Shown here: one piece after another, positions 1 through 8,889 of the stretch
How positions within the stretch are numbered: the stretch's first letter is position 1
Layout of the letters: each line of letters opens with the position of its first letter
Assembly: GCA_020439745.1 (NCBI GenBank)
Contig: JAGQSC010000017.1
Location: forward strand, 310,001-374,000
Direction of reading: 5' to 3'
DNA: 64,000 nucleotides
From: Acidobacteriota bacterium
GTDB lineage: Bacteria; Acidobacteriota; Holophagae; Acanthopleuribacterales; Acanthopleuribacteraceae
Notes under the pieces: generated by a model
What the model was told of the DNA's origin: nothing
The model's database searches: none
The model's input: only the letters and a program-made list of their open reading frames with translations
Position numbers and translations under genes: made by a program

Positions 1-1001
1 GTCGTAGCCGGGTCCAGCGGGTCCACACCTCGAATGGCATCAAAAACCATGGCACAGTCTTGGACCGTCCGCGCGATGGGGCCCAACTTATCCATCGACC
101 AGGACAGGGCCATGGCACCGTGTCGCGACACAGCCCCAAAAGTGGGCCGAAATCCCGTCACGCCACAACGCGTGCTGGGAGACACTATGGAGCCGTAGGT
201 CTCGCTGCCTATGGCGAATGGCACAAGCCCGGCTGCGGTGGCCGCTGCGGATCCTGCCGAGGACCCACTGGAACCTTGTTCCAGATTCCAAGGATTCTTG
301 GTGGTGCCACCAAACCAAACATCCCCCCAAGCCAAAGCACCTAAACTGAGTTTGGCCACCAATATTGCGCCCGCTTCTTCTAGCAACGTAACGACTCTAG
401 CGTCTGACTCCGTCCGCTGGTGCTCAAAGGGTCTGGCGCCCCAAGTGGTCAAATCACCGGCGGTTGCCAGAAGGTCTTTGGCTCCATAGGGTATTCCGTG
501 GAGTGGCCCGCGATAAATGCCTTCGTCGAGTTCTCGATCCCTGGCAGCAGCCGTTTCTCGAGCACGCGTTTCTGTGAGCGAAATGACACACGACAATTTG
601 GGGCCCAGTTGTTTGAGGCGTTTTAGGGACAATTCAGTGAGTTCGGAGCACGAAATCACGCGGTGACGAATGAGCGCTGAAAGTTCAGCCACCGATGCGA
701 ATGCCAACTCGTTTAGATCTTCGGGACGGGGGGGTATGGGCGGGTAATACCAGTGGGACAGGCTGGGACCCTCGGGTGGCGGCTTACTCAGTTGAAACAC
801 AAGCGCTGGCGGTATGTCGTTACCCAAACTCCATTGATGCAGTGACTGATAAGCGGCCAGTAATTCCTTTAATTCACCTTCCATTAAGGTTCGTTCGTCC
901 TCGGTAAACGAAAGGTCCACCATGGTTTCGTAACCTTGCACGTTTTTGTGCAGGGAAGGTGTCTCTTGGAAAAACAAGCAAACGAACATCATAAGTGTCA
1001 A
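1..1001 (-). CDS. Amidase signature family enzyme, C-terminus cut by window edge
   Basis: Translating the minus strand from 1001 gives an open frame running off the left edge (about 333 residues visible). It has the amidase-signature core: PYGAKD supplies the catalytic Lys and the Gly/Ser-rich GSSGSSAGSAAA stretch supplies the cis-Ser and nucleophilic Ser, followed by SETYGS and GFRPTFGAVSR. The family hydrolyses carboxamides by a Ser-cisSer-Lys triad; the substrate cannot be told. About 100 residues before the conserved core are an N-terminal extension, so this is a GatA relative and probably not GatA itself. The TTG at 1001 has AAGGAG 6-7 bases upstream and overlaps the stop of the preceding esterase gene by four bases (TTGA), suggesting translational coupling. 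ATG codons at 992 and 989 are alternatives, and a short hydrophobic stretch follows them. Family call is firm, start moderate. Confidence 0.85.
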   Translation of the reverse strand, partial: MTLMMFVCLFFQETPSLHKNVQGYETMVDLSFTEDERTLMEGELKELLAAYQSLHQWSLGNDIPPALVFQLSKPPPEGPSLSHWYYPPIPPRPEDLNELAFASVAELSALIRHRVISCSELTELSLKRLKQLGPKLSCVISLTETRARETAAARDRELDEGIYRGPLHGIPYGAKDLLATAGDLTTWGARPFEHQRTESDARVVTLLEEAGAILVAKLSLGALAWGDVWFGGTTKNPWNLEQGSSGSSAGSAAATAAGLVPFAIGSETYGSIVSPSTRCGVTGFRPTFGAVSRHGAMALSWSMDKLGPIARTVQDCAMVFDAIRGVDPLDPAT

Positions 1002-1522
1002 TTGGGTCTCTCCTTAACCAGTTGCATGGCGTTGTCAATCGCTTCCCGTTGAAGCCTCCAGGCCGCTTCCGACAGTAGGAGGTGATCGTCCGTTACTTGC
1101 TTGAGAATCGGGCCGGGTTCGCTTCTGGCAACGAGCGCCTCGATGGCGCTGAGTCGAATCACTTCGTCTTGGGTGCCCGCCAATATGAAGGTCGGTATTT
1201 TGGGCGGAATAACGAGTTCACATAGCTTCTCGTTGATTTCCGGAGTGTCGTATTCGGGGTCAAAGAAACCGACAGCCGGCGCAATTAGCACAAGAGCCTG
1301 CACACGTTCTGGGTAATCCCTTGCAAATACGAGACTTGTGAGTCCGCCCAACGATGACCCGACCAATATGGAAGGCTCGATGATGAGTGTGGCGAGGGCG
1401 TCTACTCGCCAGGTCAATTCGTTGGTAAGTTGAGGCATGACCATGTTGGGGAACGCTTCGCGCAGCCGGAGTGCGCGACGTCCAAACGGACCACTGTCCA
1501 TACCATGGATGTAGATCAGCAA
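998..1522 (-). CDS. YqiA/YcfP-like alpha/beta-fold esterase
   Basis: About 174 residues of a compact alpha/beta hydrolase. After the chosen start come YIHGMDSGP (oxyanion region), the nucleophile elbow GSSLGG, an acid in AGTQDEV and a catalytic His in TDDHLL, all in the expected order. This matches the small YqiA/UPF0227-type esterases, which start directly with an xIYxHG strand. The frame is open up to an ATG at 1576, but that would overlap the upstream PPK2 gene by 32 bases. The TTG at 1522 is preferred because AGGAG lies eight bases before it and it places the first strand at the N-terminus. Likely cotranscribed with the PPK2 gene. The substrate is unknown. Confidence 0.7.
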   Translation of the reverse strand: MLIYIHGMDSGPFGRRALRLREAFPNMVMPQLTNELTWRVDALATLIIEPSILVGSSLGGLTSLVFARDYPERVQALVLIAPAVGFFDPEYDTPEINEKLCELVIPPKIPTFILAGTQDEVIRLSAIEALVARSEPGPILKQVTDDHLLLSEAAWRLQREAIDNAMQLVKERPN

Positions 1523-1544
1523 GAACACGACTCCTGAGGGCTGG

Positions 1545-3047
1545 TCATCGAAGTGCATCTTCCAGTCGGTCCGCAATGGTCTTAACCACCTTCACGCGGG
1601 CATGCCACTTGTTGTTGGCTTCAACCAAGACCCAGGGCGATTGGGCTGTACTGGTACGATCGATCATGTCGTTGACTGCCCGAACATAGGCATCCCATTT
1701 TTCTCGATTCCGCCAATCGTCAGGTGTGATCTTGAACTTCTTGAAGCGTACGTGCTCGCGTTCCTTGAACCTTTTTAGCTGTTCGTCCTTGCTGATCGCC
1801 AGCCAAAACTTGATGACCAACATATTGGCCTCGGAAAGCTCCTCTTCAAACTCATTGATTTCGCTGTAAGCCCGCATCCAGTCGTCCTGTCCACAGTACC
1901 CCTCAACGCGCTCCACCAACACGCGGCCATACCAACTTCGATCAAACACGGCAATACGACCCCTGCGTGGAAGTCGGCGCCAAAATCGCCACAAAAATGG
2001 CTGCGCTAACTCTTCGTCGGTGGGTGCAGAAATGGGATGGATCTTCATTTGACGCACGTCGAGGGCGCCCGTTACACGTCTTATGGCCCCGCCTTTGCCT
2101 GCGGCATCATTTCCTTCAAACACTAAGACCACTGAAAGATCTTGAAACTTCTTGTGATGGGCCAACCTATGAAGTCTACCCTGATGGTGTTTCAGCTGTT
2201 GTTTATAGTCGTTCCGATCGAGTGCACAGTCTAAGTTCAACGTGTCCAGCAGACCGAGTTGGTCCAATGGTTGATGGATGGGCGCGACGCTTGTTATGGA
2301 ATGGGTATGACCGTGTTTGAGACGACTACGGATGGCTTGGAGTAGCGCTGTCCCGACGGTGAGATTGCGAAACTTGGGCTGACTGGACTCCACAACGATC
2401 CAGGGGGCATGGGCCCGTGAAGACTCAATAACTACGGATTCGGCCAGCGACTTAAACGACTGATAGTTCTTGACGATGCCTGGGTCCAGGTTCGCCACCT
2501 TCCACTTCGTCTCTGCGTGTTTGCCAAGTTTCTTGATGCGTTTCTTCAGAGCATCTTGCGATAAGTGCAACCAGAACTTCACGATCACGGCACCTTCGTC
2601 GGCTAACATCTTCTCAAACCGAATGATGCGTTCCATGGCTCGTTCCCAATCGGCGGTGTTCTTGTTGCCGTTAGCGAGTTCGCGAAAAAGGGGTGTGTAC
2701 CAGGACCCGAAAAACATACCGATCTTTCCCTTGGGTGGGAGGTCCTGCCAGAATCGCCAAAGCGTCGGGTATTCAAGTTCCACCGAAGTGGCGGCCCGAG
2801 ATGCATGAACCTGGATGTGACGTGGGTCCATCCATTCATTTAGGGTGTTGATGACTTCGCCGCGTCCGGCAAACTCAACACCAGCTACCACCACGATTAC
2901 GGGGAACTGTCTCGCTTCGTTCAATTCGTATTGGGCTTCCACCAATGAGGCCCGTAACTCAGGGACCTGGATCGAATAGGTCTGTTTGTCAATCTTGTGG
3001 CCGATTTCTGCCGATTCGAACATCTTTGCCTCTAAAGATACTCCCAT
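1545..3047 (-). CDS. Two-domain polyphosphate kinase 2 (polyphosphate:AMP phosphotransferase type)
   Basis: 500 residues with two tandem PPK2 domains. The first (about 10-240) has a degenerate Walker A (GVEFAGRGE, with Glu and Arg where active domains have Asp and Lys). The second (about 265-500) has an intact loop (GNDAAGKGGAIRR) and the Walker B/lid motif FDRSWYGR. This is the class II architecture described for polyphosphate:AMP phosphotransferase (PAP), where only the C-terminal half is catalytic and AMP is phosphorylated to ADP at the expense of polyphosphate. That specificity is from family knowledge and is not directly visible. The gene is followed by a small esterase and preceded by prfC with 24 bases between. 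Linking it to the phosphate uptake genes at 35.8-37.7 kb is inference. Confidence 0.9.
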   Translation of the reverse strand: MGVSLEAKMFESAEIGHKIDKQTYSIQVPELRASLVEAQYELNEARQFPVIVVVAGVEFAGRGEVINTLNEWMDPRHIQVHASRAATSVELEYPTLWRFWQDLPPKGKIGMFFGSWYTPLFRELANGNKNTADWERAMERIIRFEKMLADEGAVIVKFWLHLSQDALKKRIKKLGKHAETKWKVANLDPGIVKNYQSFKSLAESVVIESSRAHAPWIVVESSQPKFRNLTVGTALLQAIRSRLKHGHTHSITSVAPIHQPLDQLGLLDTLNLDCALDRNDYKQQLKHHQGRLHRLAHHKKFQDLSVVLVFEGNDAAGKGGAIRRVTGALDVRQMKIHPISAPTDEELAQPFLWRFWRRLPRRGRIAVFDRSWYGRVLVERVEGYCGQDDWMRAYSEINEFEEELSEANMLVIKFWLAISKDEQLKRFKEREHVRFKKFKITPDDWRNREKWDAYVRAVNDMIDRTSTAQSPWVLVEANNKWHARVKVVKTIADRLEDALR

Positions 3048-3071
3048 GATACGGAGTGATTGTGAAGCGAA

Positions 3072-4670
3072 TTACGACTCCCAGATATTTTCCAGTCCGG
3101 GTGGTGCACTGAGGAGTTTGAGTCCGGGATATTGCCGTTCGGCATAGTCCACTTCCCAGTCGCCCTGAAACAGAACGGCTAATTGGCCATCGTGATCATG
3201 GACCTGTTTGAGCAGATCCGTAGATTGGGGTTGATAACCTTGAGGATCGACCCAACGACATACCGTGTAAGGCAAGGTATCGTGGCGCAGAGGCACACCG
3301 TATTCTTCCTCCATTCGGGCGAAAAACACATCGAACTGCAGCTGACCCACAGCCGCAATGATGGGTTGAACCGATCCGCCAGAAGGATTGAACACTTGGA
3401 TCACACCTTCTTCGCCCAACTGAGTCATGCCTTTCACGAATCCCTTTCTTTTTGATGGGTCGGGTAAGGTGACGGCCAGGAAGCGTTCAGGCGTAAAGAC
3501 CGGGAATCGCTTGATGGAGAAGGACGGGCCTGCCGATATGACGTCCCCAATCTTGAAAATGCCTGGATTCACCAGACCAATCACATCGCCAGGATAGGCG
3601 TCGTCAATGGTTTCGCGCTCGCCTGCAAATAGACGGCATGGGTAAGCCATCTTGATTTCCCGACCGTGACGAACATGGTTGGCTTTCATACCGCGTTCGA
3701 ATTTTCCTGAAACAATGCGGATAAAGGCCACGCGGTCGCGATGTGCTTTGTCCATGTTCGCTTGGATCTTGTACACGAAACCCGAGAAGTAAGGCGCATC
3801 GGGTTGAACGAGTCCGGAGGAAGTGTGTTTGGGTCGAGGTGTGGGTGCCCATTGAATAAACTGTTGAATGAAGTTTTCCACACCAAAATGGGTGAGTGCC
3901 GAGCCGAAGAAGACCGGTGTCATTTCACCGCGATTGAACGCATCCAGCTCGAACTGGTGCATGCCACCTTCGACGAGTTCCATATCGTGTTTCAGTCGAT
4001 TATGTGCCGTCGAACCGACTAACTGCGTGACGTGGGGATCGTCATAACCGCCCGTGGTCACCGCGGCCCGATGCTTGTTGCCCGCGGTTCGTTCAAACAG
4101 ATGCACAGATTGCGAGCTGCGTTCAAAAACGCCGCGAAAATCGCCGGGCTCGCCCACAGGCCAGGTAACAGGGACCGCCGCAATACCCAGAACGTTTTCC
4201 ACTTCGTCGATCAGGTCGTATGGATCCAAATAGGGACGATCCATCTTATTGATAAACGTAAAGATGGGAATGCCGCGCTCCCGGCAAACTGCAAATAGTT
4301 TGCGTGTCTGCGTTTCCACGCCCTTGGCCGCATCGAGTACCATGACTGCGCTGTCCACGGCCATTAAGGTACGGTATGTATCTTCTGAAAAGTCTTCGTG
4401 CCCCGGTGTGTCCAACAGGTTGATCACATGGTCGCCGTACTCAAACTGCAAGGCCGATGAGGTAATGGAAATGCCCCGTTCCTGTTCCATGGACATCCAA
4501 TCCGAGGCCGCATGTTTTTGGCCCTTCTTGGCGGTCACAGAACCGGAAACACGGATCGCACCACTGTAAAGCAGCATATTTTCAGTGAGCGTTGTCTTGC
4601 CCGCATCTGGGTGCGAAATGATGGCAAAGGTGCGCCTTCGATTAATTTCCTGGCGCAAGGAGTCATTCAT
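3072..4670 (-). CDS. prfC: Peptide chain release factor 3 (RF3)
   Basis: 532 residues, normal for RF3, a ribosome-associated translational GTPase that recycles RF1/RF2 after peptide release. The GTP-binding motifs are in order at the N-terminus: SHPDAGKTT (G1), an ERGISITSS switch region (G2), DTPGHEDF (G3) and NKMDR (G4). The QERGISITSSA form together with the RF3-type C-terminal domain (LQFDVFFARMEEEYGV) separates it from EF-G. It lies in a minus-strand run with the TRAP receptor gene upstream (89-base gap) and the PPK2 gene downstream. Confidence 0.96.
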   Translation of the reverse strand: MNDSLRQEINRRRTFAIISHPDAGKTTLTENMLLYSGAIRVSGSVTAKKGQKHAASDWMSMEQERGISITSSALQFEYGDHVINLLDTPGHEDFSEDTYRTLMAVDSAVMVLDAAKGVETQTRKLFAVCRERGIPIFTFINKMDRPYLDPYDLIDEVENVLGIAAVPVTWPVGEPGDFRGVFERSSQSVHLFERTAGNKHRAAVTTGGYDDPHVTQLVGSTAHNRLKHDMELVEGGMHQFELDAFNRGEMTPVFFGSALTHFGVENFIQQFIQWAPTPRPKHTSSGLVQPDAPYFSGFVYKIQANMDKAHRDRVAFIRIVSGKFERGMKANHVRHGREIKMAYPCRLFAGERETIDDAYPGDVIGLVNPGIFKIGDVISAGPSFSIKRFPVFTPERFLAVTLPDPSKRKGFVKGMTQLGEEGVIQVFNPSGGSVQPIIAAVGQLQFDVFFARMEEEYGVPLRHDTLPYTVCRWVDPQGYQPQSTDLLKQVHDHDGQLAVLFQGDWEVDYAERQYPGLKLLSAPPGLENIWES

Positions 4671-4759
4671 GGGCCGGCCTCCAAAGCGAACAAGAATATC
4701 AGGTTGACCGGAGCGTTGGAAGGCTCAGGTTGAGCGTGTGTGCCGTGATTTCCTAGGGC

Positions 4760-5863
4760 TCAAAGTGAAAAAGCGAATCTTGAGAACGCCATTTCTGCCG
4801 TCGAGAACCACTGGTATGATGATTCTCTGAATTTCTTCCACGACTGATAGACCTTATCGTAAGCCACGTCTTGTGCGGCAAACTCATCGAGCAATTCAAA
4901 CGAGATCTTCTGTGCTGCGGTCATGATGTCGTCCGAAAAGGCCCGCATTTGGACTCCCTGTTCCAGCAAGCGACCCAACGCCTCAGGATTCTTGGCATCG
5001 TAATTCGCCAGCATGTGCACGTTGGCCTCAGCTGCTGCCACTTCTAGGGCGTTCTGGTATTCAGAAGGTAACTTAAACCAAGCCGATTCATTGACATAAA
5101 AGGAGAGGGACGGTCCCGGCTCCCACCATCCTGGGTAATAGTAGTAGGGCGCTACTTTGTGGAACCCCAGTTTTTCATCGTCATAGGGACCTACCCATTC
5201 GGTGGCGTCGATGGCACCTGTTTCTAGTGCCGGGAATATGTCTCCGCCTCCAAGCACTTGCACCGTCACGCCCAAACGGTGCATGACCTCGCCACCCAGG
5301 CCGGGAATGCGCATGCGCAGACCGGCGAGATCCTGCATGCTGGATATTTCACGTCGGAACCAACCACCCATTTGCATGCCCGTATTTCCACCTGGAAATG
5401 GGATGATGCCGAAATCTGAAAACGCGTGGCGCATCATGTCCAGCCCGCCGCCGTAGTAGTACCATGCGTTTTGTTGCCTTGCCGTCAAACCGAAGGGAAC
5501 CGTGCAGTCGAACGCCAAAATGGGGTTCTTCCCTTTGAAATAATACGAGGCAGTATGTCCCATCTGCACCGTACCTTGTTGGACGGCGTCCAACACTTGA
5601 AATGGGGGCACCATTTCACCTGCCTCATAGGCAATGATCTTGAAGCGTCCAGCGGTTAGGGCCGAAACCCGTTCGGCCAATTGGGTAGCAGCACCGAAAA
5701 TGGTATCGAGCGCTCGTGGAAAGCTGGACGTGAGTCGCCACGTGATTTGGGGCTGTGTGTGCACCGCTGCGGAACCCGATGGCTGAGAACCACATCCTGC
5801 AGCGCCCGCTCCTGCAAGCGCCAATCCCGTTTTCGCCAGGAACTTGCGTCGATCAATGGCCAT
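4760..5863 (-). CDS. TRAP transporter solute-binding protein (DctP/TakP-like), orphan
   Basis: 367 residues of the TRAP periplasmic receptor family. The N-terminus has a twin-arginine-like motif (DRRKFLAK), a hydrophobic stretch and AAGCGS, suggesting a Tat-exported lipoprotein with acylated Cys near residue 24. The mature region has family features: a strand beginning WRLTSSFP, GRFKI, FQVLDAVQQG and the RMRIPG segment carrying the Arg that binds the substrate carboxylate in DctP-type receptors, then GAIDATEWVGPYDD. Overall it resembles receptors for alpha-keto acids or similar organic acids (TakP type). No DctQ or DctM permease subunit is nearby, so the receptor must use a permease elsewhere. 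It is divergent from the DUF2231 gene across a 161-base gap. Confidence 0.88.
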   Translation of the reverse strand: MAIDRRKFLAKTGLALAGAGAAGCGSQPSGSAAVHTQPQITWRLTSSFPRALDTIFGAATQLAERVSALTAGRFKIIAYEAGEMVPPFQVLDAVQQGTVQMGHTASYYFKGKNPILAFDCTVPFGLTARQQNAWYYYGGGLDMMRHAFSDFGIIPFPGGNTGMQMGGWFRREISSMQDLAGLRMRIPGLGGEVMHRLGVTVQVLGGGDIFPALETGAIDATEWVGPYDDEKLGFHKVAPYYYYPGWWEPGPSLSFYVNESAWFKLPSEYQNALEVAAAEANVHMLANYDAKNPEALGRLLEQGVQMRAFSDDIMTAAQKISFELLDEFAAQDVAYDKVYQSWKKFRESSYQWFSTAEMAFSRFAFSL

Positions 5864-6024
5864 GAAAACCTCCCACGTGGCTTGGCCACAGATTCTAGCG
5901 ATCCCCGCTCCGAATCGAAAGTACCAGTTTCAGATCAGATCATGATTGTGGTGTTGGGACCTGATCAAGTAAAGCAAGGCAGCACTATTCGCACGGGCAG
6001 GAATTTTTCTAGAATAGGAGCGTT

Positions 6025-6465
6025 ATGCCGCTGCATCCCCTATGGGTTCACTTACCCCTTGCGCTGACACTGGTCCTGCCTTTTCTGGTACTTGCTGGTT
6101 TGGTTCGACGTCATTGGATACCGTCATTGTCGTCACTGTGGTTCATTACTGCTCTGGTTTTGGCCGTTTCCGCGACTCTTGCAAGTCGTCTGGGCGAAAC
6201 GGAAGCGGTTCTGGTCAAGCCCGTCGTGACGTCGACGCTATTGGCAGAACATGAATCGCACGGTCAACGTCTGGTCATATCAGCTTGGATTGCGGTTGCG
6301 CTGGCTTTGGGTACCCTTGTATGGAAGAACCAAAGAGACAAGCTTGTATGGTTGCTTATGACCCTTAGCCTGATCCTGCTTTGGTTCGGAATCACGGCCG
6401 GGCACACAGGTGGCAGGCTCGTGTTTGAGGACCATGCTGTCGATGCCTATTTGGACCAAGACTAG
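6025..6465 (+). CDS. DUF2231-like integral membrane protein
   Basis: 146 residues with four predicted hydrophobic helices. It opens with HPLWVHLPLAL, the typical DUF2231 His-Pro...His-x-Pro start, and the last helix is followed by TAGHTGGRLVFEDHAVDAY, the conserved Gly-Gly-x-Leu-Val and His ending of the family. A mid-protein His (EHESHGQR) also fits. The conserved His residues suggest metal or haem binding, but no function is established. ATG 6025 follows AGGAG by four bases. RecN starts 62 bases downstream. Confidence 0.75.
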   Translation: MPLHPLWVHLPLALTLVLPFLVLAGLVRRHWIPSLSSLWFITALVLAVSATLASRLGETEAVLVKPVVTSTLLAEHESHGQRLVISAWIAVALALGTLVWKNQRDKLVWLLMTLSLILLWFGITAGHTGGRLVFEDHAVDAYLDQD

Positions 6466-6502
6466 AGCGCCCGAGAAGAGCGAATCCCGGTTCAGAACAT
6501 GC

Positions 6503-6508
6503 TACACT
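6503..6508 (+). promoter_or_regulatory. Possible extended -10 promoter element for recN
   Basis: The segment ATGCTACACT before recN contains an extended -10 (TGC upstream of TACACT) ending about 20 bases before the recN ATG. No convincing -35 is present, as is usual for extended -10 promoters. The call rests on sequence similarity only. Confidence 0.35.
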
Positions 6509-6527
6509 CGCACCTTTGGAGTCCTTC

Positions 6528-8165
6528 ATGTTGCGTGTCTTGCGGGCCGAGAATCTAGCCCTCATTGAATCTGTTACCGTCGAATTCAAGTCTGGTTTCG
6601 TGTGCATCACAGGCGAGACCGGCGCGGGTAAGTCGCTGCTACTGGACGCATTGCAGTTGTTGTCCGGAGCCCGGGCCGCAAGCGATCTGGTACGCACAGG
6701 CTGCGACAAAGCTGTGGTCGAAGCAGAATTTGAATGCGACGTCCAGGCAGACTTGGATCTGCTGGAAGGCCCTCAGCTCTTTCTTCGCCGCGAGGTGACT
6801 TCAGAAGGTAGGTCTCGGGCTTTTGTCAACGGAGTGGCTGTCCCAAATTCGGTGTTGGCGCAATACGCGGAAATCGCTTTCGAATTGTATGGACAAGGCG
6901 GACAACATCAATTGCTGTCTTCATCCCACCACTTACCCTTATTCGATCGGAGCATGGCACTTCAAGAGCAATCAGAAGAATTTGTGCTTCAGCGCAAGCA
7001 CTTTGAGGCGCAGTTTGCTTCCTATTGGGCGATCGTCGACGGAGAACAGGAACGGTTACGAGCCATTGATAGCCTGTCCATGCAAATTGCAGAGATCGAA
7101 AAAGTCGGACCCAACGAGGAAGACCTGGACATCGAAATACGCCTGAAACGGCTACGTCATGCTGAGGACTTGCGTGCGGCGACTCACGACTTAGGTGCGT
7201 GCTTGGATGATCGCGTGCTACCTGATCTCGGCAGGGTTTCCAAGAACTTGGACTTCATCTTGGGTTATCACCCTCACATGGAGCCCTATCGCGAACAAGT
7301 TCAAACGGCCAGAGACACTTTACGCGAGCTTCAACGCGATTTGAACGAATTGAGTGTGAGCGACAATCCAAAGCAAACGGCTGAACTTGAGAGTCGGGTC
7401 CATGCCTTGAACCAGTTGATGATGAAATACGGGCGAGACGTGGAAGAAGTCATGGCAGAGTGGGCCGCCATTAAGCACAAGAGGGAAACGCTGTTGAGCC
7501 AGTCGGCTGAATTGCCGGATGCTTGGCGGAATCTTCAAGCTGCATATGGAGCGCTCACCCAATCGCGCAAAGAGCTGGACCAAGAGCGCTTAAAGTCGTG
7601 CGAGGCCTTTGCCAAACGCGTGAATGAAGCATTGATTCATCTTTCTTTCAAAGATGCATCGTTTGAGCCACGCTACCACTGGTCCCAGTGGCCTGCCGAA
7701 CTCCCCGAGGAAAGGATCCTTGGTCTACCCAACGCAGAGATGCAGTTCTTTTTGGCGGCCAATCTCGGTGAGACCGCGAAACCCCTTGCCAAGATCGCTT
7801 CGGGTGGTGAGATCTCGCGGGTCTTGTTAGCCGTCATCTGTTCTTTTGAACGATCAGCCCCGATTACCATGGTGTTCGACGAGGTGGATGCAGGCATCGG
7901 TGGGGCCACCGCCAACCATGTGGGCATCAAGCTAGCAGAATTGGGCGCCCGCCATCAGGTCATCTGTGTGACCCACCTCGCTCAGGTAGCTAGTAAGGCG
8001 AACCAACACCTCACCATCGAAAAAGTCATCGACGGAACAAGAACACGTACCTCCATTTATGAAGTGTCGGGTGAACAAAGAGTCAGCGAGTTGGCTCGAT
8101 TGATGGGCGGCGATTCCGGCTCGGCTTCCCTGAAAGCCCATGCCATGGGCATGTTGGATAACTGA
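6528..8165 (+). CDS. recN: DNA repair protein RecN
   Basis: 545 residues, the usual RecN size. RecN is an SMC-like ATPase that acts at DNA double-strand breaks during recombinational repair. Walker A (GETGAGKS) is at residues 29-36 after the RecN-type start MLRVLRAENLALIE. The central region is coiled coil around a short zinc-hook-free hinge. The C-terminal half has the ABC signature (KIASGGEISRVLLA), Walker B (TMVFDEVDAGIGG) and the CVTHLAQVA segment. GGAG seven bases before ATG 6528 fixes the start; a TTG at 6516 in the same frame is less likely. No LexA box could be recognised upstream. Confidence 0.95.
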   Translation: MLRVLRAENLALIESVTVEFKSGFVCITGETGAGKSLLLDALQLLSGARAASDLVRTGCDKAVVEAEFECDVQADLDLLEGPQLFLRREVTSEGRSRAFVNGVAVPNSVLAQYAEIAFELYGQGGQHQLLSSSHHLPLFDRSMALQEQSEEFVLQRKHFEAQFASYWAIVDGEQERLRAIDSLSMQIAEIEKVGPNEEDLDIEIRLKRLRHAEDLRAATHDLGACLDDRVLPDLGRVSKNLDFILGYHPHMEPYREQVQTARDTLRELQRDLNELSVSDNPKQTAELESRVHALNQLMMKYGRDVEEVMAEWAAIKHKRETLLSQSAELPDAWRNLQAAYGALTQSRKELDQERLKSCEAFAKRVNEALIHLSFKDASFEPRYHWSQWPAELPEERILGLPNAEMQFFLAANLGETAKPLAKIASGGEISRVLLAVICSFERSAPITMVFDEVDAGIGGATANHVGIKLAELGARHQVICVTHLAQVASKANQHLTIEKVIDGTRTRTSIYEVSGEQRVSELARLMGGDSGSASLKAHAMGMLDN

Positions 8166-8216
8166 CTCGAAAGACGTCTGGCTGTGGATCGCTTCAATCG
8201 CAACGTTCATGTCTAA

Positions 8217-8234
8217 ATGTTTCGAATTAAACAT
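8217..8234. repeat. Short inverted repeat in the recN-coaD gap
   Basis: ATGTTT and AAACAT form perfect six-base arms around a six-base spacer that is itself nearly palindromic (CGAATT). It lies in the 218-base gap between recN and coaD, the second-longest non-coding stretch in the window, where nothing else is recognisable. It could be an operator but may be chance. Confidence 0.25.
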
Positions 8235-8383
8235 GATAGGTGACTCGAGTTCGGGGTGTTGCGGCGTTGGAGCTGGCTTTATGTGTGCTGACGATTACTT
8301 CGCGCGTCCGGGCAGTGCTGGTCAGTGAAGGCGCCAACGCGTAGAATGGTCCGTGAATTGACCGAGTATTTAGGGGCGTATTG

Positions 8384-8869
8384 ATGATTCGTGCCATCCT
8401 GCCAGGATCGTTCGATCCTTTAACGAACGGCCATGTGGACCTGGCATTGAGAGCGTTAAAGATGTTTGACGAAGTGGTCGTGGCCGTTTTGATCAACTCA
8501 CAAAAACGCCCGCTGTTTTCAGTGGAAGAGCGCATGCATTTTATTTCAGAAAGTATCGACAATCCGAAGGTCTCGTGCGTCAGTTTTGAGGGACTACTTG
8601 TCGATTTTGCGAAAAAGATGGGAGCCAAGGTCTTGATCCGAGGTTTACGGGCGGTGTCAGATTTTGAATACGAGTGCCAAATGGCGATGATGAATCGCGA
8701 CTTGGCGCCCGAAATCGAAACGGCATTTCTTATGCCGAAGAGTTCCTATTCATTTTTGTCCAGCCGGATGGTCAAAGAGGTTGCATCGTTACGCGGCGAC
8801 GTCTCTCATTTGGTGCCGCCCGTTGTTTTGCATGCATTGCACCAGCGATTCGGTGCTGATAGATCTTAA
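8384..8869 (+). CDS. coaD: Phosphopantetheine adenylyltransferase
   Basis: 161 residues, normal for bacterial CoaD, which makes dephospho-CoA from 4'-phosphopantetheine and ATP in the penultimate step of CoA synthesis. The nucleotidyltransferase motif GSFDPLTNGH is at the N-terminus and the second phosphate-binding motif appears as SSRMVKEVA, with RGLRAVSDFEYE between, which is diagnostic for CoaD. The start is taken at ATG 8384, behind an AGGGG site; a TTG directly before it (8381) is in frame. The gene stands between recN and the tol operon and its stop is 20 bases before tolQ. Confidence 0.95.
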   Translation: MIRAILPGSFDPLTNGHVDLALRALKMFDEVVVAVLINSQKRPLFSVEERMHFISESIDNPKVSCVSFEGLLVDFAKKMGAKVLIRGLRAVSDFEYECQMAMMNRDLAPEIETAFLMPKSSYSFLSSRMVKEVASLRGDVSHLVPPVVLHALHQRFGADRS

Positions 8870-8889
8870 AGTTTGAGTTGAGGATATCT

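Noticed and set aside
6005-6016. TAGAAT as a promoter for the DUF2231 gene
   Set aside because: It overlaps the ribosome-binding region; initiation downstream of it would leave the AGGAG site out of the mRNA.
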